Source: Selaginella moellendorffii
Lineage: Eukaryota > Streptophyta > Lycopodiopsida > Selaginellales > Selaginellaceae
NCBI RefSeq assembly: GCF_000143415.4
Contig: NW_003314270.1
Coordinates: 1,357,048-1,421,047, forward strand
Direction: 5' to 3'
DNA length: 64,000 nucleotides
This document shows positions 1 through 10,904 of the stretch, piece after piece (position 1 is the first letter of the stretch; each line of letters begins with the position of its first letter). The notes under the pieces are model-generated. The model worked only from the letters and a program-made list of their open reading frames with translations. It ran no database searches and was not told the origin of the DNA. The translations under genes were made by a program, and so were the position numbers.

Positions 1-237
1 TTCTATTTGAGATCCCTTTCGTTGGGCAATATAAAAACGCTAGGACTAATAGGGTTTGTGTGCTAGGACTAATAAGGTTTGTGTGATGGAGTTGAAGAAG
101 ACGGTGCTAGGGAAGTATAGGTTTTGTGATGGTATCCAAACGATTGATAGGTTTATATTGTGAGTGAAGGTCGTAACCAAGAAGGCGATAAAGTTCTAAT
201 CAAGAAGATTGATAGTGAATTATACAACTATAATCAC

Positions 238-1101
238 ATGGTCCGAGAGGTTGAGCTCATGAAGGAGTGCAAGCATGAGAACATAATGAGAGTTCTCGAC
301 ATAGGCCAAGAAGAAGATGGAGATTATATGGTTCTAGAGCACTTGTGCGATGCCAGGGACCTCCAGTATGAGCGATTCTACTACAAACTCTCTGACGTAG
401 GGTTGATCAAGGAAACCATACGGCAGCTCCTGGTGGGCTTGGCAAGCTTGCACGAGCGAGAGGTTGTGCATCAGGACATTGTGCCCGCTTGTATCAGATT
501 CGAGCTCAATCATAGCAACTTTGTGGTGAAGCTGGGAGATTTTCACTGCTCAAGGAGGCTATCAACTCCACCAAATGTAGATACTATGGGGGGCTCAATG
601 GGATTCACTGCTCCTGAAGTTATCTCCCGAGAGACGGAGAAGATAGGGAAAGGTGTGGATATGTGGGGTGTTGGAGCTGTGCTTGCAAATATGCTCTTAG
701 GAGAGAACCCTTTTCTTGAAGGTATTGATTTGAGTTTGAGCTGCGATGCAAACAAGGCAAAGGTGATGGACAATATGAAAAAGTTCTTGAAGAGGGATTG
801 GTATGAGATGATTGAAGACGAGGATGCAGTGGACTTGCTGCGATGTTTATTAGTTTGGGATCCAGACAAGAGGATTACTGCGGAACAAGCTTTGAAATCA
901 ATGTATTTCAAAGTGAGACCTCAAGATATCGAAAAGAAAAGAGTGGTGGTACCTGTTGTCAAAGAAGAAAAGGAAGAAGAAAAGGTGGTGCCGAAGAGTA
1001 TTGATTATTTCAAAGAAGAAAGGGAAGAACTAATGATGGTGGGTCTTTTCATAATGTTTGCCATAGCTGTCATCATATATTTTAGTTTATATACAACATA
1101 A
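238..1101 (+). CDS. Protein-kinase-like protein, probable pseudokinase with C-terminal membrane anchor (possibly a broken gene)
   Basis: The open frame begins around 160, but its first ATG is at 238, inside the N-lobe. An earlier ATG at 86 opens a frame (start MELKKTVLGKY) that hits a stop near 160, which suggests a lost base. Visible kinase landmarks are the catalytic-loop position reading HQDIV in place of HRDLK, and GDFH in place of DFG (glycine lost). An APE motif follows (TAPEVIS), then DMWGVG and DPDKRITAEQAL. A lysine-rich linker leads to about 20 hydrophobic residues at the very C-terminus, like a tail anchor. The altered HRD and DFG positions argue against normal catalysis. The same upstream frame break occurs in the arm 2 copy, so it predates the duplication. 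A TATAAAAA lies near base 30. Confidence 0.6.
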   Translation: MVREVELMKECKHENIMRVLDIGQEEDGDYMVLEHLCDARDLQYERFYYKLSDVGLIKETIRQLLVGLASLHEREVVHQDIVPACIRFELNHSNFVVKLGDFHCSRRLSTPPNVDTMGGSMGFTAPEVISRETEKIGKGVDMWGVGAVLANMLLGENPFLEGIDLSLSCDANKAKVMDNMKKFLKRDWYEMIEDEDAVDLLRCLLVWDPDKRITAEQALKSMYFKVRPQDIEKKRVVVPVVKEEKEEEKVVPKSIDYFKEEREELMMVGLFIMFAIAVIIYFSLYTT

Positions 1102-1169
1102 AGGTGGCAAACCCTTAAGTTGTAACGAGTTTTTAAAATCAAAACTATTTTATTATCTAAATGCTCCGG

Positions 1170-2952
1170 CTAGTTGTAACAAGTAAATTGGCGCCTAATG
1201 TAGACAATCTCTTCGAGCATGTCTTGGTACGTGAATGGCCTCACGGCGGCCTTCAATCCAGTCCCTGGCTCGAAGTTCCAGTTCTTGCTCTCATCCCTGT
1301 CATCGTCGAGCTGATCGAAGTGGTGGAAATAGAGCTCTCGCGGGTAGCGTCGCAGCGCAGCATAGCTCGGGGTCACCTCCCGGTAGAAATCACGCTGCCA
1401 GGACGTGAGGTTTCTCTTCCGCAGTGGATGGGGCTTGCCACCAAAGTAGCTCTCCTTCATCCTCCTCTTCCTCTTCTTTCGCATCCCCACTTCTTCCTCG
1501 TTGCCCTGTTTAGCCGCAATTCCACTTCCTTCTTCTAGAATACGATGGTCTCCTCCTGGTTCTTCTTCCTCTTCCTGGGACTCGAAGCTTTCGAGCTGCT
1601 CTTCGTCGTATTTTCTAAGCTGTGCCAGCGCTTCACCCAGATCAAGCTCTTGATCACCAGCTTCTTCACTAGCAATATCATCGTCTTCGTCATCACGACC
1701 ATCTTCTTCTTCTTCGTCATCGCCACCTTCCTCGTCTTCGTCATTTTCATCTCCATCTTCACTACCATGATCTTGCTCGCCATCCTCGTCTTTGCCTTCC
1801 TCCTCCTCATCTTCATCATCCCACACACTCTCGTCACTCGCAAACTCAACCTGTCGCCCCGTGGCCTCGGCCTCGGCCTCCTTCCGTCGCCACTCCTTGG
1901 TAAACGGATGAAGGAACTGCACGGGCTGGCCATTCATCATATGCTCCAGCACCAGCGATCTCCTCTCTTCATCCAGCCCCACCCACGCCGCCACAATCTC
2001 CGCCTCGCTCGCACTCACCTCCACGCCCAGCCTCTCGCACAGCCGGTAGTAGAAGCTCTTCTTTCTCCTCTCTTCCACGTCCTCGCCCTCGATCCCATCC
2101 AGCTCCGTCTCGGGATTGAGAAGCTCGAACAGCCCACGCATGTAATCCTCCTGCGGCTCATATCTACGCAAGAAAACGATCAGACAATCGATCGCCAAGA
2201 ACAAGAGCTCGAGGGTGGTAGTACCTCATCTGATACTCCGGCCTCTTCACCCAGATCAAATCCGGCCGGCACCACGACACACACCTCGTCACCCCGTGCC
2301 GCGCCCGAAGATCCACCCTCTCGCCAACGTCCCACTTATCGAGCTTGGCATCGCCAGACTCCACAACGACGTGCGCCGCCAGCGTCCACGTCTTCCACGG
2401 CGGCTGCCATCGCCGCGGCTTGCTCGCCCCCCTCACGAACACGTAGAAAAAATGCATCTTGGCCGAGTCCATCATGTCGAGCTTCTTGTCGAAGATCCGG
2501 CACTGCTGGAACTTGTGCATCTCCTCCATCTCCTCGTCGTCCCGGACCGACGAGTAGAGGAACACCATGTCCTTGTCGTGCACGGACCCAAACTTGGGCT
2601 CCCCGAAGATCATCCCGCGATGGCGGTATGGCCCGTAAGCTCCATACTTGTAGTAGTCGTCGTTGTAGACGATGTCCGCCTCGGCCAGGACCTTGTCGAT
2701 CACCTCCGGCGATGGACCCAAGTCCTTGGGCTTCCTGGGACCGTCGAAGCGTCCCCCGGGACTCACCCTCTTCTTCTTCCCGGCGCTCACACTCACGTCT
2801 CTTGGAGTTGCTCTTTGGGTGATCGAGGTGAGGGAGATTGAGCTTACCCGAGTGATGGGAGGGATGGATGGAGCTGGATTGGCGCTGTGAGAGCTCCTGA
2901 GCTCTTGGCCTAGGAAGGGGCTGCCGCTTTGGAGGAGAATGCAAGAGGACAT
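1170..2952 (-). CDS. Acidic, probably plastid-targeted protein of unknown function (copy A)
   Basis: Complement of exons 2952-2225 and 2163-1170, with one 61-nt GT-AG intron (2224-2164); predicted 573 aa. I do not recognise the family. The first ~60 residues are rich in Ser/Thr/Pro and end near VSVSAGKKKR, as in a chloroplast transit peptide. A conserved globular part follows (motifs KYGAYGPYRHRGM and WQPPWKTWTL). After the intron comes a helical charged segment, then a long Asp/Glu tract, a basic KKRKRRMKE patch, and a C-terminal block with SWQRDFYREVTPSY. It diverges from the PPR gene at 3170; only 217 bp separate the two start codons, so the promoter is probably bidirectional. Copy B (7015-8818) is seven codons longer in the acidic tract. 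Confidence 0.8.
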
Positions 2953-3169
2953 TGACGAGCCCTAGAAACAGAGTATGCCAGGGGAAGGGAGAAGGAAGGC
3001 CAATTCGCAACCGATTCGACAAATTCTCGATGCTAGGGGATGGAGCTGGAAGAGATCTGGGAGCCCAACTCTCTGGATCTCGAGAAAGTTCGCGCGCGAG
3101 AGAGAATTTTACTGTAGAATCTCTCAAGAACGAGAAGAAAAGCGATTGGCATTTCTTTTTGCCCTGTGA
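2953..3169. promoter_or_regulatory. Short divergent intergenic region, likely bidirectional promoter
   Basis: This 217-bp spacer separates the start codons of the acidic-protein gene (minus) and the PPR gene (plus). It is duplicated in arm 2 (about 6805-7014). No certain TATA box is visible. The role is inferred from the head-to-head arrangement. Confidence 0.5.
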
Positions 3170-5413
3170 ATGGCAAGATTTGGATCCACTGTATTCTCCC
3201 GAGGGTGTTCTTCATCGGCATTTGCATCGGCCCTTAAGAATTGCACCGAAGTGTCCGAGGGTAAGCACATCCACAGCCAAATCGTTTCTGCCGGTTTGGA
3301 TAGATCCACCTATGTTGGAAATCACGTCTTGGAAATGTATGGCAGGCTTGGAAGCGTGGAAGAAGCCCAAGAAGCGTTTGAGAAAGTGTTTGAGAAGAAC
3401 CACATTTCGTGGACACTCTTCATTGCGGCACTTGCCCAGAACGGGCATTGCAAGGAGGCACTTGCAACCTTCAAGAAAATGGATCTGGAGGGTGTCAAGC
3501 CGAAGAGGCTCGCGTTCCTGCGAGTGATCGGAGCTTGCTGTGACGCCAGAGACGCAACCGAGGGCAGAAAAGTCCATGCACGGGTTCTGGAAGACGCTGT
3601 TCTGGCGAGTGATGTGTTTTTGAGCGCGGCACTCATCAACATGTATGGGAAGTGTGGCTGCCTGGACAAGGCCGAGATGGTGTTTGGTTCCATCGCTTCC
3701 AAGGACGATTTCTCGTGGACTTCGATGATAAGAGCATACGTGGAGCACGAAGAGTTTGATCTGGCGCTGGAGATCTACATGGAGTTTCTGGTGGAAGGAG
3801 GCAAACCAGACGCGTCAACTTTCAAGAACATCCTGAGAGCTTGCACTAGATTGGAAGAGAAATCTCTCCCACAAGGCAGGCTCGTCCACTCCCAGATCCT
3901 CGAGTCCGGGCTCGGCTCAAACTTGGCGCTCGTCAACCGCCTCGTCTATCTCTATGGAAGCTCCGGGTGCTTTGAGGAGGCCATGGATCTGCTAGACCGC
4001 ATGAATCCACCGGAGGACGTCCCATGGAACGCAATGGTGGCTGCGTTGTCCCAGCGCGGCAAGAACAGGCAAGCTCTCGAGCTCTTCAACCGGACGAGTT
4101 TGGAGGGAGTGAAGCCGAGCGGCGTGACATTCGTGAGTGGAATCGATGCCTGCTCGGATGGTGGCGATGAGCAGCAAGGCCGAGCGATCCATGCGCGAGC
4201 TCTCGAGGCCGGATTCGGCAGCGACGAGGTGGTGACCGGATGCTTGATCAACATGTACGGAAAGTGTGGAAATCTCGAGCAAGCGAGGCGGATGCTGGAA
4301 GCTAGCGGCTGGAACAACTTGGTTTCGTGCACTTCCTTGATCTGGGCCTACTGCCAGCACGGTCTTCTCGAAAACGCTCTCGATGTCTTCCACCGGGTCG
4401 AGCAGGGAGGGATCAAGGCCAACAAGGTGACGCTCGTGAGCGTAGTTGCCGCGTTTTGGAGCTCGGATTTCCTGGATCGAGGGCGAGCCATGCACGCTCG
4501 TTTGATCGAGCTCGGGCACTCATCGGACGTGATCGTCACCAACGCGCTCATCGGCATGTATGGAAAGTGTGGAAGCTTGCCCGACGCGAAGATGATCTTC
4601 GCGAACGCTCGCCGGAAGAACGCCGTGTCGTGGAACTCGATCATCGGAGCTTGCTCGCAGCAGGGAGATGGCAAGAGCGCATTGGACTTGTTCGCGAGGA
4701 TGGACCTCTCGGGGTCCTCTCCGACGACCATCACGCTCGCAAACGTCCTGGAAGCTTGCGTCCGGATTAACGATCTGCCTAGAGGAAAGGTGATCCATCT
4801 GGAAATCCGGGGATCCATGCTCGAGCACGATCCAAACGTGAGGAGCTCGCTACTAAACATGTATACCAAGTGTGGCAGCCTCGTCGATGCCGAGAAGATC
4901 TTCCAGCGCTGGCAAAGCTCTTGCGTGGTGACATGGACGAGCATGATCGCGGCCTATGCCAAGCACGCTCGATTCGAGGACTCCCTCAAGCTCGGCCGGA
5001 GGATGGAGATGGAGGGCGTCAAGTTTAACGAGGTGACGTTCCTGACCGTGATCTTCGCTTGCAGCCACGCCGGATTCGTGGAGCAAGGCTGCCACTACTT
5101 CGTGTCTATGACGAGGGAGCGTGGGATGACGCCGAGCTTGGAGCAGTACAGCTGCGTGGTGGATCTTCTGGCGCGAGCCGGATGGATTGAGCAAGCGCTG
5201 GACTTCATCGAGAGGAGGATGCATCTCCCCCCAAACGCCGCGACTTGGATCGCACTGCTGAATGCTTGTAAAATCCATCATGATCTCCAGAGGGCCGTGA
5301 TGGTGGCAGAGAGAATCATCGAGCTATCGCCTGGGAATTCGTCGGCGTGCTCGCTATTGCAGGATGTTTGCAATGAAGCAGGGATCACGCAGTCGGATAT
5401 TTTGGCCTCATGA
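3170..5413 (+). CDS. PLS-class pentatricopeptide repeat protein, E-type end
   Basis: A single exon of 747 aa. PPR proteins bind organellar RNA and act in editing, splicing or stability. The start MARFGSTVFSRGC is basic and Ser-rich, consistent with organelle targeting. Tandem repeats carry the usual signatures, such as NMYGKCG, SWTSMI and LFARMD, through most of the length. The end (WIALLNACKIHHD to NEAGITQSDILAS) looks like an E motif without a DYW deaminase domain. It is intronless, as is usual for plant PPR genes. The first ~150 codons are duplicated in arm 2. A copy of the NEMF 3' end begins only ~25 bp after the stop codon. Confidence 0.9.
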   Translation: MARFGSTVFSRGCSSSAFASALKNCTEVSEGKHIHSQIVSAGLDRSTYVGNHVLEMYGRLGSVEEAQEAFEKVFEKNHISWTLFIAALAQNGHCKEALATFKKMDLEGVKPKRLAFLRVIGACCDARDATEGRKVHARVLEDAVLASDVFLSAALINMYGKCGCLDKAEMVFGSIASKDDFSWTSMIRAYVEHEEFDLALEIYMEFLVEGGKPDASTFKNILRACTRLEEKSLPQGRLVHSQILESGLGSNLALVNRLVYLYGSSGCFEEAMDLLDRMNPPEDVPWNAMVAALSQRGKNRQALELFNRTSLEGVKPSGVTFVSGIDACSDGGDEQQGRAIHARALEAGFGSDEVVTGCLINMYGKCGNLEQARRMLEASGWNNLVSCTSLIWAYCQHGLLENALDVFHRVEQGGIKANKVTLVSVVAAFWSSDFLDRGRAMHARLIELGHSSDVIVTNALIGMYGKCGSLPDAKMIFANARRKNAVSWNSIIGACSQQGDGKSALDLFARMDLSGSSPTTITLANVLEACVRINDLPRGKVIHLEIRGSMLEHDPNVRSSLLNMYTKCGSLVDAEKIFQRWQSSCVVTWTSMIAAYAKHARFEDSLKLGRRMEMEGVKFNEVTFLTVIFACSHAGFVEQGCHYFVSMTRERGMTPSLEQYSCVVDLLARAGWIEQALDFIERRMHLPPNAATWIALLNACKIHHDLQRAVMVAERIIELSPGNSSACSLLQDVCNEAGITQSDILAS

Positions 5414-5434
5414 CTGTCTCAATATTTCTCCAAA

Positions 5435-6328
5435 CATTGCAAAGATCACGTTGGCTAGAACTATCACGCATGCATGGGGGAAAACAATGAAGAAAATGGT
5501 CCTATAGTACCTTTACAATTGTCTTTCAAGCTTTATCTTTCTTCACCGCGGCTTTTTTCTTGCTGCTCTTCTGGCTCTGCTTTAGCTTCGCCAGTCCCGG
5601 AGCGCTCACCTTCACATTTCCAATCATGCACGCTACCAGATCCGGCTCCGCCACCGCTTTCATCAATTCTTTCTCTCTTGGAAGCACGTCCGACGAGCGA
5701 ATGAAAGCGTCCATAGCCATTTTCGCTCCTGGAAGCAGCAAACGAGTGAAACCAAGCGAAAGAAAACCACTACTTACCTTTGCCTTTCTTCGAAGGCCCT
5801 GGTGTGATCTTTGCGTGGTACTTGTAGTTCTGGAGAGCACTGTAAGGCCCGCACACCGGTACCGCGTAGAGCAGGATGTCATTCGGAAGGGGCCTTCCAG
5901 TCAGAGCGTCCAGCTCCGTTAGCTTCTCCCTTTCTTCCTCGTCCAGATCCACAATGTTCTCCTCGGCATTGATCGCCGCAATTTCGCTTTCAGTTTGCTT
6001 CGAGTCCGGGCACTCGGATGCAACATGTCCTCTTTTCTTGCAGGTGTAGCAAATCACGGGTTTCTTTGCTGCGTCTGTAAAGCTTGCAAACTTCAAGAAC
6101 GAAAATTAGAGTACAAGACGAACCTTCGTTCTTCACGCTCGGTTTTTCCGGTTGCTCCTTGGCTGATGGTTTCTCTCGTCCTGCAGACTGTTTGTAATTA
6201 CGTTTCAAGTCAGTTCCAGGAAGAACAAAATCAAAAGAGAAAACCTTACAGAAAGTAGGACCTGTTCCCGTCATCTTGCTCGGCATACTTCTTGTCGATG
6301 AGATTTCCTTTCCTTTCTGCCAGCGGAC
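5435..6328 (-). pseudogene. Duplicated 3' end of the NEMF/Rqc2 gene
   Basis: This piece matches 19249-20160 in the same orientation. It includes the downstream flank, the last exon (C-terminal [20 protein letters not shown]), the CCHC exon (CYTCKKRGHVASEC) and the short exon before it. Homology fades near 6294-6328 in the acidic-region exon and then switches abruptly into the PPR copy of arm 2. There is no start codon or NFACT-N part, so it cannot encode a whole protein. Introns are kept, so it was copied as DNA rather than by retroposition. Confidence 0.88.
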
Positions 6329-6804
6329 CACCATCTTGGCCTAGGCAGCCACACTTCCCATAAGAACACATCACTCGCCAGAACAGCGTCTTCCAGAACC
6401 CGTGCATGGATTTTTCTGCCCTCGGTTGCGTCTCTGCAAGCTCCGATTACTCGCAGGAACACGAACCTCTTGGGCTTGACACCCTCCAGATCCATTTTCT
6501 TGAAGGTTGCAAGTGCCTCCTTGCAATGCCCGTTCTGGGCAAGTGCCGCAATGAAGAGTGTCCATGAAATGTGGTTCTTCTCGAACACTTTCTCAAACGC
6601 TTCTTGAGCTTCTTCCACGCTTCCAAGCCTGCCATACATTTCCAAGACGTGATTTCCAACATAGGTGGATCTATCCAAACCGGCAGAAACGATTTGGCTG
6701 TGGATGTGCTTACCCTCGGACACTTCGGTGCAATTCTTAAGGGCCGATGCAAATGCCGATGAAGAACACCCTCGGGAGAATACAGTGGATCCAAATCTTG
6801 CCAT
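6329..6804 (-). pseudogene. Truncated 5' copy of the PPR gene
   Basis: The reverse strand repeats the first ~150 codons of the PPR gene at 3170, from the same start MARFGSTVFSRGC. It differs by an in-frame loss of three codons in the CDARDATEG region and by a ~22-nt deletion after the DVFL codons that shifts the frame. The PPR match then ends at about 6329. Any product would be a ~150-aa fragment with a foreign tail, too short to form a working PPR array. Confidence 0.88.
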
Positions 6805-7014
6805 TCACAGGGCAATGCCAATCGCTTTTCTTCTCGTTCTTGAGAGATTCTACAGTAAAATTCTCTCTCGCGCGCGAACTTTCTCGAGATCCAGAGAGTT
6901 GGGCTCCCAGATCTCTTCCAGCTCCATCCCCTAGCATCGAGAATTTGTCGAATCGGTTGCGAATTGGCCTTCCTTCTCCCTTCCCCTGGCATACTCTGTT
7001 TCTAGGGCTCGTCA

Positions 7015-8818
7015 ATGTCCTCTTGCATTCTCCTCCAAAGCGGCAGCCCCTTCCTAGGCCAAGAGCTCAGGAGCTCTCACAGCGCCAATCCAACTCCATC
7101 CATCCCTCCCATCACTCGGGTAAGCTCAATCGCCCTCACCTCGATCACCCAAAGAGCAACACCAAGAGACGTGAGTGTGAGCGCCGGGAAGAAGAAGAGG
7201 GTGAGTCCCGGGGGACGCTTCGACGGTCCCAGGAAGCCCAAGGACTTGGGTCCATCGCCGGAGGTGATCGACAAGGTCCTGGCCGAGGCGGACATCGTCT
7301 ACAACGACGACTACTACAAGTATGGAGCTTACGGGCCATACCGCCATCGCGGGATGATCTTCGGCGAGCCCAAGTTTGGGTCCGTGCACGACAAGGACAT
7401 GGTGTTCCTCTACTCGTCGGTCCGGGACGACGAGGAGATGGAGGAGATGCACAAGTTCCAGCAGTGCCGGATCTTCGACAAGAAGCTCGACATGATGGAC
7501 TCGGCCAAGATGCATTTTTTCTACGTGTTCGTGAGGGGGGCGAGCAAGCCGCGGCGATGGCAGCCGCCGTGGAAGACGTGGACGCTGGCGGCGCACGTCG
7601 TTGTGGAGTCTGGCGATGCCAAGCTCGATAAGTGGGACGTTGGCGAGAGGGTGGATCTTCGGGCGCGGCACGGGGTGACGAGGTGTGTGTCGTGGTGCCG
7701 GCCGGATTTGATCTGGGTGAAGAGGCCGGAGTATCAGATGAGGTACTACCACCCTCGAGCTCTTGTTCTTGGCGATCGATTGTCTGATCGTTTTCTTGCG
7801 TAGATATCAGCCGCAGGAGGATTACATGCGTGGGCTGTTCGAGCTTCTCAATCCCGAGACGGAGCTGGATGGGATCGAGGGCGAGGACGTGGAAGAGAGG
7901 AGAAAGAAGAGCTTCTACTACCGGCTGTGCGAGCGGCTGGGCGTGGAGGTGAGTGCGAGCGAGGCGGAGATTGTGGCGGCGTGGGTGGGGCTGGATGAAG
8001 AGAGGAGATCGCTGGTGCTGGAGCATATGATGAATGGCCAGCCCGTGCAGTTCCTTCATCCGTTTACCAAGGAGTGGCGGCGTAAGGAGGCCGAGGCCGA
8101 GGCCACGGGGCGACAGGTTGAGTTTGCGAGTGACGAGAGTGTGTGGGATGATGAAGATGAGGAGGAGGAAGGCAAAGACGAGGATGGCGAGCAAGATCAT
8201 GGTAGTGAAGATGGAGATGAAAATGAAGAAGACGAAGATGGTGGCGATGATGAAGACGAAGGTGGCGATGACGAAGAAGAAGAAGATGGTCGTGATGACG
8301 AAGACGATGATATTGCTAGTGAAGAAGCTGGTGATCAAGAGCTTGATCTGGGTGAAGCGCTGGCACAGCTTAGAAAATACGACGAAGAGCAGCTCGAAAG
8401 CTTCGAGTCCCAGGAAGAGGAAGAAGAACCAGGAGGAGACCATCGTATTCTAGAAGAAGGAAGTGGAATCGCAGCTAAACAGGGTAACGAAGGAGAAGCG
8501 GGGATGCGAAAGAAGAGGAAGAGGAGGATGAAGGAGAGCTACTTTGGTGGCAAGCCCCATCCACTGCGGAAGAGAAACCTCACGTCCTGGCAGCGCGATT
8601 TCTACCGGGAGGTGACCCCGAGCTATGCTGCGCTGCGACGCTACCCGCGAGAGCTCTATTTCCACCACTTCGATCAGCTCGACGATGACAGGGATGAGAG
8701 CAAGAACTGGAACTTCGAGCCAGGGACTGGATTGAAGGCCGCCGTGAGGCCATTCACGTACCAAGACATGCTCGAAGAGATTGTCTACATTAGGCGCCAA
8801 TTTACTTGTTACAACTAG
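7015..8818 (+). CDS. Acidic, probably plastid-targeted protein of unknown function (copy B)
   Basis: Exons 7015-7742 and 7804-8818 flank a 61-nt GT-AG intron; predicted 580 aa. The frame is intact and nearly identical to copy A, from the transit-peptide-like start (MSSCILLQSGSPFLG) to the shared C-terminus (IVYIRRQFTCYN). It has seven extra residues in the Asp/Glu tract and a few substitutions, for example GEAGMRKK against EEVGMRKK in copy A. Both copies have kept open frames and splice sites while the neighbouring kinase copy has decayed. Either the duplication is recent or both copies are under constraint. Confidence 0.8.
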
Positions 8819-8886
8819 CCGGAGCATTTAGATAATAAAATAGTTTTGATTTTAAAAACTCGTTACAACTTAAGGGTTTGCCACCT

Positions 8887-9920
8887 TTATGTTGTATATA
8901 AACTAAAATATATGATGACAGCTATGGCAAACATTATGAAAAGACTCACCATCATTAGTTCTTCCCTTTCTTCTTTGAAATAATCAATACTCTTCGGCAC
9001 CACCTTTTCTTCTTCCTTTTCTTCTTTGACAACAGGTACCACCACTCTTTTCTTTTCGATATCTTGAGGTCTCACTTTGAAATACATTGATTTCAAAGCT
9101 TGTTCCGCAGTAATCCTCTTGTCTGGATCCCAAACTAATAAACATCGCAGCAAGTCCACTGCATCCTCGTCTTCAATCATCTCATACCAATCCCTCTTCA
9201 AGAACTTTTTCATATTGTCCATCACCTTTGCCTTGTTTTTACCATAGCTCGAACTCAAATCAATACCTTCTCTCCTAAAAGCATCTTTGCAAACACAACT
9301 CCAACACCTCACATATCCACACCTTTCCCTATCTTCTCCGTCTCCCGGGAGATAACTTCAGGAGCAGTGAATCCCATTGACTCCCCCATAGTATCTACAT
9401 TTGGTGGAGTTGATAGCCTCCTTGAGCAGTGAAAATCTCCCAGCTTCACCACAAAGTTGCTATGATTGAGCTCGAATCTGATACAAGCGGGCACAATGTC
9501 CTGATGCACAACCTCTCGCTCGTGCAAGCTTATGGTTTCCTTGATCAACCCTGTCTCAGAGAGTTTGTAGTAGAATCGCTCATACTGGAGATCCCTGAAA
9601 TCGCACAAGTGCTCTAGAACCATATAATCTCAATCCTCTTCTTGGCCTATGTCGAGAACTCTCATTATTTTCTCATGCTTGCACTCCTCCATGAGCTCAA
9701 CCTCTCGGACCATATGATTATAGTTGTATGAACACACACTGTTTACTACGTGCCAATCACCCAGACGTGACCACCATTTACTTCCATCAATCTTCTTGAT
9801 TAGGACTTTATCGCCTTCTTGGTTACAACCCTCACATTATTATAAAACCTATCAATTTGGATACCATCACAAAAACTATACTTCCCTAGCACCTTCTTCT
9901 TCGACTCCATCACACAAACC
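8887..9920 (-). pseudogene. Degenerate copy of the kinase-like gene
   Basis: Inverted copy of the gene at 86-1101. Lesions seen against arm 1 are an in-frame loss of 8 codons after KETI, a TGG-to-TGA stop in the VDMWGVG motif, and a ~13-nt deletion at the LLGENPF position that shifts the frame. It keeps a ~55-nt N-lobe segment (residues around GSKWWSRLGDW) that arm 1 lacks. The C-terminal hydrophobic anchor remains open. It shares the upstream frame break with arm 1. Confidence 0.85.
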
Positions 9921-9972
9921 CTATTAGTCCTAGCGTTTTTATAGTGCCCAATTAAGGGGAATCTCAAATAAA

Positions 9973-10900
9973 ACAATATATGATACAAAAGAAAAATAAA
10001 AATGCGCGCTCGCATCACAAGTATCCACCAAGGGAGAGGCCGAGAATGCATCATTCTCCTTGAAACACCGCACCACCGCCAGTATAGCTCCACTCGGGTT
10101 GCGCACCACTGGCCTTGAGTTGGACTGTGAAAGTTGATGCACTGCTAGCTTCGTCTTTTCCTGTTCAAAGCATTAAGTTCCAAGACTTGAATATTAGGTG
10201 TTTTATATGCTTACCATCACAAGTTGTTGAGTTTTAAAGTTTTCTCTTTCCCTGACGAGGTTACTCGCTTCACTTCGTGAATGCCTGTCCTCAAGAGCGC
10301 TCTTGATTGCATTTATCTTGTCGCTAAAAGGTAGCAGCTGCCTGCCGTTGAGATCCTGAAATGCAATGATCAAAGTAACATGAAATGATAAGTTTGTAGT
10401 AGTTTTCACGCACCCTTCTATGTAGATCGAGAAACTTTTGTCTGTCCTCCATCGCCTTCAGAGATTGTTCTTTCTCGCTTTCTTGTGTTGAGCTTCGTTG
10501 CCTCTTCCTTCAGAGACATGACAGCGGAATCTACTGCCTTTTGTCTATCCTCCACATAACGCCGCTGAGCATCCAGTTCTGAATGGGCTTTTCTTAGCTG
10601 CTGCTTGAGCTCCTCAGCGTCGTTCTCGATTTGCGTAATTCCTTTGAGGAACTTGCACTCCATCTCGAACAAGAATGACTCTTTTTCAGCCGCTTTAAAT
10701 TCCTTGTCACGAAGCACGTCCATCAGCTGTGCGGTTTCGTTGCGTTTCTTGTCAAGTCTCTCTTTCATCTAGTTGTTCAAACTGCGTCCTCACGGATCCC
10801 AGGTATTCACGTTTCTTTGATAAAGCTGCTTGTTCTTCTATGTCCGGTTGTAGAGCTCTCTACATAAATCACCCCGGACGTTAAAGATTTTGATATCCAG
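9973..10900 (-). pseudogene. Fragment of a coiled-coil protein gene, frame-broken
   Basis: The minus strand encodes heptad-rich pieces, such as EEQAALSKKREYLGSVR, then LRKAHSELDAQRRYVEDRQ, a short exon starting DLNGRQLLPFSDK, and an exon with HQLSQSNSRPVVRNPSG. Splice-like junctions separate the pieces. A 4-nt insertion after QFEQLDER and a second shift near KLNT break the frame. The 3' end is cut by palindrome arm 2 and the 5' end by the NEMF fragment. I cannot name the family. Confidence 0.6.
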
Positions 10901-10904
10901 TTTT

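Larger units (their letters stand above)
1..3680. repeat. Left arm of a 3.65-kb inverted duplication
   Basis: The reverse complement of 6329-9972 matches this stretch gene by gene: kinase-like gene, acidic-protein gene with its 61-nt intron, intergenic spacer, and the first ~150 codons of the PPR gene. Homology reaches base 1 of the window, so the arm may extend beyond it. The arms differ by small indels. Arm 1 repeats a ~23-nt piece near 57-84, lacks a ~55-nt segment of the kinase N-lobe that arm 2 keeps, and has seven fewer codons in the acidic tract. Arm identity is high by eye; I did not compute it. Confidence 0.93.
6329..9972. repeat. Right arm of the inverted duplication
   Basis: Reverse-complement copy of 1-3680. 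It contains the truncated PPR (6329-6804), acidic-protein copy B and a degenerate kinase copy. The inner border joins the NEMF 3' fragment near 6328; the outer border meets a coiled-coil gene fragment near 9973. More lesions have accumulated here than in arm 1. Confidence 0.93.

Noticed and set aside
160-237. Kinase start at 160
   Set aside because: It would need GTG initiation; the next in-frame ATG is at 238 and the true upstream start is in a broken frame.
1545-2822. 425-codon open frame antisense to the acidic-protein gene (and its copy at 7145-8443)
   Set aside because: Complement of Asp/Glu-rich codons gives a hydrophobic and Arg/Pro/Ser-rich shadow; the spliced minus gene is the real one.
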